NCBI GenBank assembly: GCA_028704515.1 | Contig: JAQWFH010000021.1 | Coordinates: 1 to 33,247, forward strand | Direction of reading: 5' to 3' | Origin: Eubacteriales bacterium | Lineage (GTDB): Bacteria; Bacillota; Clostridia; Peptostreptococcales; Anaerovoracaceae | Length of the DNA: 33,247 nucleotides | Shown here: positions 25,794 to 32,983 of the stretch, in pieces | Layout: every line of letters starts with the position of its first letter | How positions within the stretch are numbered: position 1 is the stretch's first letter | Program-made: the position numbers and the translations under genes | The notes under the pieces: model-generated | Database searches by the model: none | Told to the model about the DNA's origin: nothing | What the model saw: the letters and a program-made list of their open reading frames with translations, nothing else

Positions 25794-25827
25794 TGTTTTT
25801 GGGTCGAATTTGTAACTACTGCGAACA

Positions 25828-26583
25828 CTAAGTGTTATCAACGATTCTGGGCATTTGGACATTTTTCTTTCCCGAATATTCTTCTATGCCTTTATATATA
25901 CATACAGCGATTTTCTTACGGTAATCCTGGTTCTGCAACAATGTAGCCTCTTTTTCATTTGAAAGAAATCCACATTCCACTATAACTGTAGGACACGAAA
26001 CATTCTTTAAGAGCCGAACATCACTTTTCGGAAGCACTATGCGATCGGTTCCGTCATTAAGGCCTGATATAAGGTTCTCCCTTATTTTCTCGGCAAGAGC
26101 CTTACTCTCCCGAACGTTAATGTCTTCTTCATCACCGCCGGCGTAAAAGACTTGGGCGCCGTGCACGCTTCTGTCCTGCGTAAAGCTATTCAAATGGATG
26201 CTGACTACTGCGTAAGGAGCAATCTCATCTATAATTTTCTTTCGAGCCCTTAAATCTCGGGTTTTTCGGCTCCTTATAGTGCCAATCTCATCATCACCCA
26301 AGGTCCTGTCATCCTCTCTTGTGAGCACTGTCTCAAATCCCGCTCTTTCAGCCTCCTCAGCTACAAGCAAGGCTATCGCCAGGTTAATGTCCTTTTCAGG
26401 TACTCCGTCTACACTCTCTGCACCTCCATCAAATCCGCCGTGTCCCGGGTCAATGAGGAGTACATCTGTATTTTTTAATTCCTTTATTACCTGCTGTAAT
26501 GTGCTACCCGCAGGCAGGGCTGTCAAAACAAGTGCAATGATTGCAACAGAAATCGTTAGTTTCAGCGCATTTTTAAATCTCAT
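25828..26583 (-). CDS. cwlD: N-acetylmuramoyl-L-alanine amidase, CwlD-like
   Basis: A zinc amidase (Amidase_3 family) that cleaves the bond between MurNAc and the stem peptide. In spore formers CwlD starts the making of muramic lactam in the cortex. The 251 residues begin with a hydrophobic export or anchor segment (about 10-24). The zinc ligands and catalytic acids are His48 (IDPGHGGFDGG), Glu63 (PEKDINLA), His130 (VVSIHLNS) and Glu203 (VECGFLSN). The length matches CwlD (about 240) and no cell-wall-binding repeats are attached. The ATG has GGAGA 8 nt upstream. It is divergent from the AlaX-like gene. A vegetative amidase is the alternative. Confidence 0.88.
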   Translation of the reverse strand: MRFKNALKLTISVAIIALVLTALPAGSTLQQVIKELKNTDVLLIDPGHGGFDGGAESVDGVPEKDINLAIALLVAEEAERAGFETVLTREDDRTLGDDEIGTIRSRKTRDLRARKKIIDEIAPYAVVSIHLNSFTQDRSVHGAQVFYAGGDEEDINVRESKALAEKIRENLISGLNDGTDRIVLPKSDVRLLKNVSCPTVIVECGFLSNEKEATLLQNQDYRKKIAVCIYKGIEEYSGKKNVQMPRIVDNT

Positions 26584-26642
26584 ATAAACATCTCCTGCAT
26601 GGTTTTATGAAAGCATATGCCACACAGCTTTGTCCTATTACG

Positions 26643-26702
26643 ACCACAAACTTGTATATTTCTAAACTATATTACCACAAAATATACCCCCTGTGCTATA
26701 CT
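26643..26702 (+). promoter_or_regulatory. Direct repeats and -10 element before the AlaX-like gene
   Basis: ACCACAAA occurs twice (26643-26650 and 26674-26681), 31 bp apart. A plus-strand TATACT (26697-26702) lies 28 nt before the start codon. No convincing -35 is seen, so an activator site at the repeats is possible. Confidence 0.3.
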
Positions 26703-26729
26703 ATTTGTATAAAACTTTAAGGAAACCCG

Positions 26730-27989
26730 GTGAAAAAAATGGATACGTTAAAATTGTATATGGAAAATGTTTACCTAAAAGAATGCGAAAGCCGCTTGAC
26801 AGCCATTTCGGTTACCGAAAATAATATTTTGGCAGAGTTCGAGTCGACAATTTTCTTCCCCGAGGGCGGTGGCCAATCCTCCGATGTGGGGACCGCTACT
26901 ATCTCTGGAGAAGTCTTCAAAGTTATAGATGTTCGCGAAGAAGGGCATTCCGTCATTCATGTCTGCGAAAAAACTTCCGCAAAAATTCCCGAAATCGGTG
27001 CAACTGCAATTCTTCAGATCGATTGGGATCACCGATTTGATAATATGCAGAGGCATTGCGGAGAACACGTATTGTCCGGCCTTTTGTACAGCAAATACGG
27101 CGGTGTCAACAAGGGCTTCCACATGGGCAAAGACTACATGGCAATAGACATAAGCTTTGAGAATGATGAAATGTATACCGAGCTCAATCAAGAAATGATT
27201 GATGAAATCGAATTGGATGCAAATAATGTCATATGGTCTGACCTGCCTGTAACAACAGTTTTATTCAGCGATAAGGACGACGCCACTTCTCTTCCTTTAA
27301 GAAAAGCTTTAGCAGTGGAGCACGATATCAGCGTTGTATCAGTTGGCAACAAAGATGTGGCTGTAGATTGCGTTGCGTGTTGTGGTACACATCCCTCATC
27401 AACAGGTCAAATTGGTCTAATTAAAATATATAAGGTTGAAAAAAACAAAGGCATGTTCCGCGTATACTGCGAAGCGGGTAAGAGAGCCTTCGTCGATTAC
27501 AGAAATAAACACAATATTATCTCTGAGCTCGGCAACAAATATAGCACCGTGCCCAATGAGCTGATTAAACAGCTTGAAATAGAAGAACGCAAAGCAAAAG
27601 ATATGCGAAGTGAGCTAAACAAGCTAAAGCACAATATGATAAGGAGCCGCGCAAAAGAGATAGATGAAGAGCTTTCGGCGCTCCGAGACTCCGGGAATTG
27701 CGATTTCTTAGTAAAGGAGTATTCCGATTTTTCGATTGACGAGCTTCTTAATATCGGCAAGTTCTTAAAAGTAACAATTCCCAAGCTTCTTATTCTCATC
27801 TGCCCTAGCCAAAATGCAGTCGTTCTTCTCTCGGACGGAAAATCATATGATTGCGGCAAATTGGTAAAAGAAAACGCCCCTATCTACAACGGTAAGGGCG
27901 GTGGAAGAGCGGACAATGCCCGCGCACTATTTAACTCGCGTGAGTATCTGGATACTTTCGTCGATCTTCTTGGAAAGCACCTCCGCTGA
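26730..27989 (+). CDS. AlaX-type alanyl-tRNA editing protein
   Basis: A free-standing editing enzyme that hydrolyses Ser or Gly mischarged on tRNA-Ala. The 419 residues match the long AlaX form with a C-terminal DHHA1 domain. The N-terminal region resembles the AlaRS beta-barrel (STIFFPEGGGQSSDVG). The zinc ligands are His109 and His113 in RHCGEHVLSG, and Cys217 and His221 in ACCGTH. A coiled-coil linker follows (about 255-320, KQLEIEERKAKDMRSELNK), then DHHA1, ending GKGGGRADNARALF. I choose GTG 26730 because AAGGA is 6 nt upstream; ATG 26739 is possible but poorly spaced. Its last 59 bp overlap, tail to tail, the remnant of a formate/nitrite transporter gene. Confidence 0.93.
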   Translation: MKKMDTLKLYMENVYLKECESRLTAISVTENNILAEFESTIFFPEGGGQSSDVGTATISGEVFKVIDVREEGHSVIHVCEKTSAKIPEIGATAILQIDWDHRFDNMQRHCGEHVLSGLLYSKYGGVNKGFHMGKDYMAIDISFENDEMYTELNQEMIDEIELDANNVIWSDLPVTTVLFSDKDDATSLPLRKALAVEHDISVVSVGNKDVAVDCVACCGTHPSSTGQIGLIKIYKVEKNKGMFRVYCEAGKRAFVDYRNKHNIISELGNKYSTVPNELIKQLEIEERKAKDMRSELNKLKHNMIRSRAKEIDEELSALRDSGNCDFLVKEYSDFSIDELLNIGKFLKVTIPKLLILICPSQNAVVLLSDGKSYDCGKLVKENAPIYNGKGGGRADNARALFNSREYLDTFVDLLGKHLR

Positions 27990-28563
27990 TTATATAAAAA
28001 GGTATGGCCAGTATAAACATTGCTCCGACCATATTTCCCAGCCCCACGAGCAGTACGTTGTAAACGGCCGAAGCGACGCTTACATCTGCCGAAAAAGGGG
28101 CAAGCAGAGCTATTGTAAACAAGGTCATGTTGGCGACGCAATGCTCAAAGCCCGTAGTAACAAATGCAAATAAGCACCAAAATACCATTATGAGCTTACC
28201 GACCTCACTCTTTCACTTATAGCTGCTCCATACTGCCATACACACTAGTATATTGCAAAAGACAGCTCTAAGAAACAGCTGCAACGGCGGTAAGTTCATT
28301 TTTATTTCCGCATATGAGGCTATATCCTCCCCCACATCTCCGGTAGCTAGTCCGGTAAGATAAAAGGCTCTTCCGGCTAAAATAGACCCGAGCCAGCTTG
28401 CAAGAAAGCATACCACAAATATTATAAATGTCTTTTCCCATGGCAGTAATCCCGATAGTGACCCCATTGTAGGCACAAGGGTATTCCCCGTAAAGAGCTC
28501 TACCCCTGATATTACTACAAGGCTCAGCCCTTCCTCGATTTCGTCTCGGTAAATATGGCCCAA
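27931..28563 (-). pseudogene. Decayed formate/nitrite transporter (FNT family)
   Basis: Two open segments in the same frame, 28563-28213 and 28188-27931, read as one FNT protein interrupted by TGA at 28213-28215. Part one has LVVISGVELFTGNTLVP and ends ILVCMAVWSSYK; after the stop comes KSEVGKLIMVFWCLFAFVTTGFEHCVANM. These are the standard FNT blocks (ELFTGN, the NxLVCxAVW helix and GFEHxVANM) in the right order. The first 70 or so residues of the family, including the first helix, are absent; an in-frame TGA lies just upstream of 28563. A sigA-type promoter is still present. Selenocysteine at the TGA seems unlikely given the lost N-terminus. Confidence 0.85.
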
Positions 28564-28594
28564 ACCCTCTCATTCAATTTAAATAATCCTTCCG

Positions 28595-28623
28595 ATTCTA
28601 TCTATTCTTGTGCCTCCTGTCAA
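28595..28623 (-). promoter_or_regulatory. Surviving promoter of the FNT pseudogene
   Basis: On the minus strand TTGACA (28623-28618), a 17-base spacer and TAGAAT (28600-28595). It is close to consensus and may still drive transcription of the remnant. Confidence 0.6.
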
Positions 28624-28671
28624 GAAATATTATATTGAATTTTTCTTTCCTAAAAACGAAAAAATCAAGTT

Positions 28672-29376
28672 TTAGTAACCTTTGAGATATTCGATTTCCT
28701 TCGGCGCCAATTTTCTGTAATGTCCCGTCATCAGCCTTGCTAAGTAAATCTCTCCTATGGCTACTCTTTCCAATTCCTGAACCTTATTCCCTACACTAGC
28801 AAACATCTTGCGTACCTGGCGGTTTTTTCCTTCATATATACTTATTTCCACAATAGCGAATCTCTCCGTCTGCTTAATCACATTTACCTTTGCGGGCGCT
28901 GTCACAAAGCCCCCGATGTCGACACCTTTTCTGAGCTTGTTTACACGCTCCGGTGAAATAATGCCCTGAACGGTAGCTCTGTATGTCTTATACATTTTAT
29001 GCTTTGGGTGCATCATTTTGTATGCGAGGTCCCCGTCATTTGTCATAATCAAAAGCCCGGAGGTATTGTAGTCCAATCGCCCCACAGGAAATATACGTTC
29101 GGGAACATCCATAACAAGATCCGAAACGATGCGTCTGTCCTTTTCGTCCTTTGCAGTCGTCACATAGCCCACAGGCTTATTTAGCATGATATAAACCAAT
29201 CTTTCGGCTTTATCGATCTTCCTTCCATTCACTTCAACAACATCTCCGTCTTTGACATCAATGCCGGGCTGCTTTACCGTAACTCCGTTTACCTTTACGG
29301 CCCCGTTTATTACAAGCTCATCAGCTTTCCTTCGGCTTGCAAATCCTGCGGTGGAGATGTATTTATTAATTCTCAT
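28672..29376 (-). CDS. rRNA pseudouridine synthase, RluB/RsuA type
   Basis: Isomerises a uridine of 23S or 16S rRNA to pseudouridine. The 234 residues hold an N-terminal S4 RNA-binding domain (MRINKYISTAGFASRRKADELV) and the catalytic domain with GRLDYNTSGLLIMTNDGDLAY, whose aspartate (about residue 102) is the nucleophile, and a later YEGKNRQVRKMFASVG motif. I choose ATG 29376 rather than an ATG five codons earlier, because GAGGG stands 8 nt before it and the earlier one has no ribosome binding site. In Firmicutes this gene is usually called rluB; the exact target base is not readable from sequence. It has its own promoter. Confidence 0.93.
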   Translation of the reverse strand: MRINKYISTAGFASRRKADELVINGAVKVNGVTVKQPGIDVKDGDVVEVNGRKIDKAERLVYIMLNKPVGYVTTAKDEKDRRIVSDLVMDVPERIFPVGRLDYNTSGLLIMTNDGDLAYKMMHPKHKMYKTYRATVQGIISPERVNKLRKGVDIGGFVTAPAKVNVIKQTERFAIVEISIYEGKNRQVRKMFASVGNKVQELERVAIGEIYLARLMTGHYRKLAPKEIEYLKGY

Positions 29377-29430
29377 TGATATGACCCTCATTTTTTCTTT
29401 TATTATATCGATTTCGCATATATCTTTCCC

Positions 29431-29459
29431 ATTTTAACATATCCCCTTAACATTTACAA
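29431..29459 (-). promoter_or_regulatory. Promoter of the pseudouridine synthase gene
   Basis: On the minus strand TTGTAA (29459-29454), a 17-base spacer and TAAAAT (29436-29431). The predicted leader is about 48 nt. Confidence 0.55.
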
Positions 29460-29504
29460 AAAATAAAAAACCTGCCCGAAGCAGATTTTTTATTGCAGGT
29501 TTTT
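29460..29504 (-). terminator. Intrinsic terminator downstream of the guanidinium exporter
   Basis: Inverted repeat AAAAACCTGC (29466-29475) and GCAGGTTTTT (29495-29504) with a 19-nt loop, with A-runs and T-runs on both sides, so it can act in both directions. The remainder of the gap to 29594 shows nothing else. Confidence 0.75.
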
Positions 29505-29594
29505 GTTAGTGAGTACGCGGATTTGCGTTTCAACACTTTACCATAATAACATATTAGAGCAATTTTTTCAACTCATTTTTGGCAAATTTTTATT

Positions 29595-29912
29595 TTAAGG
29601 CGAGGTAACCTTTAGACCGATAATTCCGCATATTATCAAGAATACAAAAAGGAATCTTGTTGCATTAACGCCTTCACCAAGTAAAAGTACTCCGCATATC
29701 ACCGCGCCTACCGCTCCGATACCCGTCCATATTGCATAAGCAGTTCCAAGAGGCAATACCTTTAGCGCTTGAGCGAGCAATACAAAGCTTATAATCATTC
29801 CTATTACCGTAACCACACTCGGCACAAGCCTTGTAAATCCATGTGAATATGCCATTGCAACAGCCCATATTGTTTCAAAAATCCCCGCCAAACCCAGATA
29901 AATCCAATGCAT
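29595..29912 (-). CDS. gdx: Guanidinium exporter Gdx (SMR family, formerly SugE)
   Basis: A four-helix membrane protein of 105 residues that exports guanidinium in exchange for protons, acting as an antiparallel dimer. The residues that define the guanidinium exporters of this family are all present at the published Gdx-Clo positions: Glu13, Trp16, Ser42, Tyr59 and Trp62 (IFETIW and GTAYAIWTGIGAVG). I choose ATG 29912, with AAGGAG 5 nt upstream. The open frame reaches 30098, but that extra part is the riboswitch leader. Control by a guanidine-I riboswitch directly before it strongly supports guanidinium rather than drugs as substrate. Confidence 0.96.
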   Translation of the reverse strand: MHWIYLGLAGIFETIWAVAMAYSHGFTRLVPSVVTVIGMIISFVLLAQALKVLPLGTAYAIWTGIGAVGAVICGVLLLGEGVNATRFLFVFLIICGIIGLKVTSP

Positions 29913-29943
29913 GTTTTCTCCTTTCCACTCCTCGAGATAAAAC

Positions 29944-29981
29944 CAAAAAAAGCTCGAGAGAAGCAATTCTTCTCCCGGGCT
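29944..29981 (-). terminator. Expression-platform terminator of the guanidine-I riboswitch
   Basis: On the minus strand AGCCCGGGAGAAG pairs with CTTCTCTCGAGCT (one mismatch, one wobble) around AATTG, followed by seven T. The 5' arm uses the 3' end of the aptamer, so ligand binding should prevent the terminator and turn gdx on. Confidence 0.85.
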
Positions 29982-30056
29982 TTTATCCCTCCGTGTACAC
30001 GAGTGTATCGTGCGTTTTATCTCGGACCTGACCGAAGTTAATCGCGGAACCCTATA
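29972..30056 (-). promoter_or_regulatory. Guanidine-I riboswitch (ykkC class)
   Basis: The minus strand carries the conserved blocks TAGGGTTCCGCGA, TCGGTCAGGTCCGAGA, AAAACG and ACGGAGGGATAAAAGCCCGGG (split over the 3' half). A Gdx exporter directly downstream is the classical arrangement. The ends are approximate. Confidence 0.93.
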
Positions 30057-30069
30057 AAACTTATGTATT

Positions 30070-30098
30070 ACATTATCATATTTTTCAATATGAGTCAA
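30070..30098 (-). promoter_or_regulatory. Promoter of gdx
   Basis: On the minus strand TTGACT (30098-30093), a 17-base spacer and TAATGT (30075-30070). The predicted start near 30063 is only a few bases before the riboswitch. Confidence 0.65.
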
Positions 30099-30125
30099 TT
30101 TTTAACTTACAACTTCTAGGTTTTT

Positions 30126-31493
30126 TCACAGAACGTTTTTTATTTCCAATAAACCGAATTCCAATTGTTCTTCAGTCGTAGGGGAACACGTCGCTATCCG
30201 AATTGCGTTGCTCTTTGTACTCTCTCCTACAGAAAATCGTTCAGCGCCAAAGACCTTTATTTTTTTTTCCATCATCAGTTCTTCAAATGATCTCCCACTG
30301 CATCCCTCCGGCAACTGCAGCCACTGGTAATATGATTCCAATTCACAAGGGGCAGATGGGAAGATTTTCGAGTATAAACGATTACGCGATATTGCCATTT
30401 TTCGTTTTTCTTGTGCGAGTTTCTTCGCAACTCCAATTCGAATAATCTCTGTCATTACTTCTACGTTCAAAGAGGGTGCTTTGATATTGATATTGTAGCA
30501 CCCTTCCTCTAATTTAATAAAATATTTTTGAGGAAAATGCATATAAGCTACCCTTATCCCTGCACAAATAGATTTAGAAAGGCTGCTTATGTAAACTGTC
30601 TGTTCAGGCAGCAACGCACAGAAGGGAATAGCTTTTTTCTTGCGCAAAAATGCAAAAGCGTCATCCTCGACTATCAATAATTGATACTTTTTTGCTATAT
30701 AGGAAATATCTTTTATACGCTGCTCCGAAAGCGCCGTTGTTGTAGGATTATTACACGAAGTCATCACATAAATCCCTTGAATACCTTCTATAGAACAAAT
30801 GCTATCAAGTTCATTCGGCAACATACCTTGATCGTCGCTTTTTACGGCTACAAGCTGTATATGAAGCATCCCCGCTAAAGCAATAAGATTCGGATATGTG
30901 TATGGATCAGTTGCAATCTTATCTCCAGGCGAAAACAACGATGAGAGGGTAATTGCCAAAGCGTTTTGTGCTCCTGCCTCTATTATCATATTATCTGCGC
31001 TACAATCAACTCCGAATTGGGACACCCAATCCGCACCTACCATGCGTTGGCTATAACTCCCAAGAGGGTTGCTGTATTCAAATAATTTCTCTGACAAAGG
31101 CCTTTTCAGCACCTCCCTAGCAATCTCTTTTATCACGTGATTGTGTTTAAAAAAAGGCAATACCATCCCCATATCCGCTATCGCAGTATCATCCTGATTA
31201 ACGATGGAAGAAGGGATGTTTGCGTTAGGAGAAACAAATGTACCGTTGCCAATGACCGCATGAATCAGACCCTTTCGTTCGCAAATTTTATACGCCTTTG
31301 TAATGGTACTGTGGTTCAGATCCAAATAGTCAGCAAGTTCTCTTTGTGGGGGCAACTTTGTATTTGCAAGTAGTTTCCCACTTTTGATGTCAGCTTCCAT
31401 CAACAATGCCAAGGAGCGATATATAGGCGTTCCAATTTCGTCCTTATTTGGTTTCCAATTCAATACATAATTATCAAAAGAATTTATTGGCAT
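30126..31493 (-). CDS. MocR-family regulator (GntR HTH fused to aminotransferase-like domain)
   Basis: A 455-residue transcription factor. Residues 15-90 form a GntR winged helix (KLPPQRELADYLDLNHSTITKAYKI, ending GNGTFVSP). A linker leads into a class I aminotransferase fold. The PLP-binding lysine is Lys307 (ISSLSKSICAGIRVAY), with the ring-contacting aspartate in VEDDAF (276-281) and the SCNNPTT loop (246-252). MocR proteins sense PLP or amino-group compounds and often control a divergent gene. I choose ATG 31493, 7 nt from AGGAGG; the GTG just before it is too close. The divergent pair is a CMD-like gene and a PhzF-family gene, the likely targets. True aminotransferase activity cannot be excluded. 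Confidence 0.93.
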   Translation of the reverse strand: MPINSFDNYVLNWKPNKDEIGTPIYRSLALLMEADIKSGKLLANTKLPPQRELADYLDLNHSTITKAYKICERKGLIHAVIGNGTFVSPNANIPSSIVNQDDTAIADMGMVLPFFKHNHVIKEIAREVLKRPLSEKLFEYSNPLGSYSQRMVGADWVSQFGVDCSADNMIIEAGAQNALAITLSSLFSPGDKIATDPYTYPNLIALAGMLHIQLVAVKSDDQGMLPNELDSICSIEGIQGIYVMTSCNNPTTTALSEQRIKDISYIAKKYQLLIVEDDAFAFLRKKKAIPFCALLPEQTVYISSLSKSICAGIRVAYMHFPQKYFIKLEEGCYNINIKAPSLNVEVMTEIIRIGVAKKLAQEKRKMAISRNRLYSKIFPSAPCELESYYQWLQLPEGCSGRSFEELMMEKKIKVFGAERFSVGESTKSNAIRIATCSPTTEEQLEFGLLEIKNVL

Positions 31494-31538
31494 CACTTCA
31501 CCTCCTAAAATGTATGCCCTACATTTTTGCTATTGTGA

Positions 31539-31601
31539 GTACAATTATCATGGTGGTACAATTTTATTAATGTATGGTATTATACCGCAAAATCTTACCA
31601 T
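31539..31601. promoter_or_regulatory. Candidate MocR operator region
   Basis: GTACAATT occurs twice as a direct repeat (31539-31546 and 31556-31563), 17 bp apart, and ATGGTA (31574-31579) faces TACCAT (31596-31601). A plus-strand TATTAT (31578-31583) could be the -10 of the CMD-like gene, with only a weak -35. Paired direct repeats are typical of MocR sites. Confidence 0.4.
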
Positions 31602-31624
31602 AAGTAAAGTAAAAGGAGGATATG

Positions 31625-31942
31625 ATGAAAATTAAAGTTGATGTAAAGGGTCGTTTAGGGGAGTTCGCCCCAAGGTATGCACAATATTCGGAAGAGGTAT
31701 TGTTTGAGGATTTATGGAGTAATGAAGAGTTATCTTTAAGGGACAGAAGCCTAATTACCATTACAGCAATTGTTTCCGCAGGAAATTTCAATCAATTGCC
31801 GTTCCACTTAAAATTTGGGCTTAAAAATGGTTTAACCGAACAAGAAATTATCGAAGCCATCACACATATTTGTTTTTATGTAGGCTGGCCTAAAGCCGAT
31901 TCGGCAATTACGATTGCAAAAGAGGTATTTCAGAATTCCTAG
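31625..31942 (+). CDS. Carboxymuconolactone decarboxylase-like protein
   Basis: A small helical protein of 105 residues from the CMD/AhpD superfamily. Typical blocks are EEVLFEDLWSNEELSLRDRSLITITAI and LPFHLKFGLKNGLTEQEIIEAITH, followed by VGWPKADSAITIAKEVF. The CxxC pair of peroxidase-type AhpD is absent, so it is closer to the decarboxylase-like branch, whose members often have unknown substrates. I choose ATG 31625, 5 nt after AGGAGG; an ATG three bases earlier is too close. It is the first gene divergent from the MocR-type regulator and is followed after 25 bp by a PhzF-family gene, probably in one operon. It may act on a small carboxylate or lactone. Confidence 0.88.
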   Translation: MKIKVDVKGRLGEFAPRYAQYSEEVLFEDLWSNEELSLRDRSLITITAIVSAGNFNQLPFHLKFGLKNGLTEQEIIEAITHICFYVGWPKADSAITIAKEVFQNS

Positions 31943-31967
31943 GCTTTTTAAAAGAAAGGTTATAAAA

Positions 31968-32843
31968 ATGGAAAAATTTAAGTATCAAAAGATTGATGCG
32001 TTTACATCAAATCAATCCACAGGGAACCCTGCCACCTGTATTTTTTTAACTGAAACGCAGACCCTATCGGAAACAGCTATGCAAGATATAGCCCGGCAGC
32101 ATAAAGGGTTCGTTTCAGAGGTCATTTATTGTCGCTGCCATGAGGGGATTTTTTTAACTTACTATTCCTCAGAATGTGAAGTAAATTTTTGCGGACATGG
32201 CACAATCGCATGTATGTATAGCTTGATTAGAACAACGGAAAAACTTCTTCAATGCAAAGAAATCCCGATACATACCAATAAAAAAGGGGCCTTAACGGTA
32301 TATAACCAAATAAAAGAACAAGATGCCGTCTTTATTTCGGCTCCGAAGCCCACTTACCTCACCACTTTGCTCAATCCATGTGATATTATGGAACCCCTCG
32401 ATCTTTCTAAGGAGGATATAAGTAATGAATTCACTATGGACTTTATTGATGCTGGCTTGCGTACTTTAATTGTGCCGGTGAGTTCTACAGAGAAACTAGT
32501 CAATATTTTTCCAAATGAGGCCAATTTAAAACACTTTTGTTTGCAGAACGACATCGATATCATTCTCGCCTTTTCTATGGATGCAATCGATAAAAGCCAT
32601 ATTGCACATACCAGAGTTTTTGCACCAAAATTTGGATATTTGGAAGATCCCGCGACCGGTTCCGGAAACAGCTCATTTGGATATTATATGCTGAAGCACA
32701 AATTATGGGATGGTTCCTTATGTTCTATTGAACAAGGTGGAAATGATAGGATATTTAATGTTGTGAAGCTTCATTTTCATGATAACAATATGCTTTTCGG
32801 TGGCAAAGCCACAACTCGCATTGATGGTGTATATTATTATTAA
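31968..32843 (+). CDS. PhzF-family isomerase-like protein
   Basis: A 291-residue protein of the diaminopimelate-epimerase-like PhzF family. The two halves start with YQKIDAFTSNQSTGNPATC and end with the signature EDPATGSGNSSFGYYML. The general acid/base glutamate of PhzF is present as Glu51 (GFVSEVIYC), and HGTIACMYSL marks the first-half substrate loop. Phenazine formation is improbable here, as no other phz genes exist; most family members act on unknown small molecules. I choose ATG 31968, with AAAGG 9 nt upstream, over a poorer start 54 bp earlier that overlaps the CMD gene. With the MocR and CMD-like genes it forms a small unit. Confidence 0.9.
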   Translation: MEKFKYQKIDAFTSNQSTGNPATCIFLTETQTLSETAMQDIARQHKGFVSEVIYCRCHEGIFLTYYSSECEVNFCGHGTIACMYSLIRTTEKLLQCKEIPIHTNKKGALTVYNQIKEQDAVFISAPKPTYLTTLLNPCDIMEPLDLSKEDISNEFTMDFIDAGLRTLIVPVSSTEKLVNIFPNEANLKHFCLQNDIDIILAFSMDAIDKSHIAHTRVFAPKFGYLEDPATGSGNSSFGYYMLKHKLWDGSLCSIEQGGNDRIFNVVKLHFHDNNMLFGGKATTRIDGVYYY

Positions 32844-32875
32844 CCAATAAAACATCACTTGCCGGCAATTATGAA

Positions 32876-32909
32876 GGATACTGGTATAACTTAATTTATA
32901 TCAGTATCC
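32876..32909. terminator. Hairpin between convergent genes
   Basis: GGATACTGGTATA and TATATCAGTATCC form a 13-bp stem (one G-T wobble) around an 8-nt loop, 33 bp after the PhzF-type gene. No T-run follows on either strand. A second small hairpin, GGAATC-CTCAGC-GATTCC, is at 32938-32955. Function as terminators is inferred. Confidence 0.45.
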
Positions 32910-32983
32910 CTATTGCCCATTACCTATTGAAAGCATAGGAATCCTCAGCGATTCCCTTACTGCAATAACTTGCCCGTCTTTTC

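Noticed and set aside
25824-25836. AACACTAAGTGTT palindrome over the cwlD stop codon
   Set aside because: A 6-bp stem with almost no loop and no T-run; not a credible terminator.
28213-28215. Selenocysteine at the FNT TGA
   Set aside because: The gene also lacks its N-terminal 70 residues, so decay explains the stop better; no SECIS-like hairpin was recognised just after it.
28268-28573. A 101-codon frame beginning with ATG before the FNT remnant
   Set aside because: It is a +1 shadow of the FNT remnant; its translation has no membrane segments or family blocks.
29913-30098. A 62-residue N-terminal extension of Gdx
   Set aside because: This part is the guanidine-I riboswitch and its terminator, and MHWIYLGLAG with AAGGAG fits the SMR family start.
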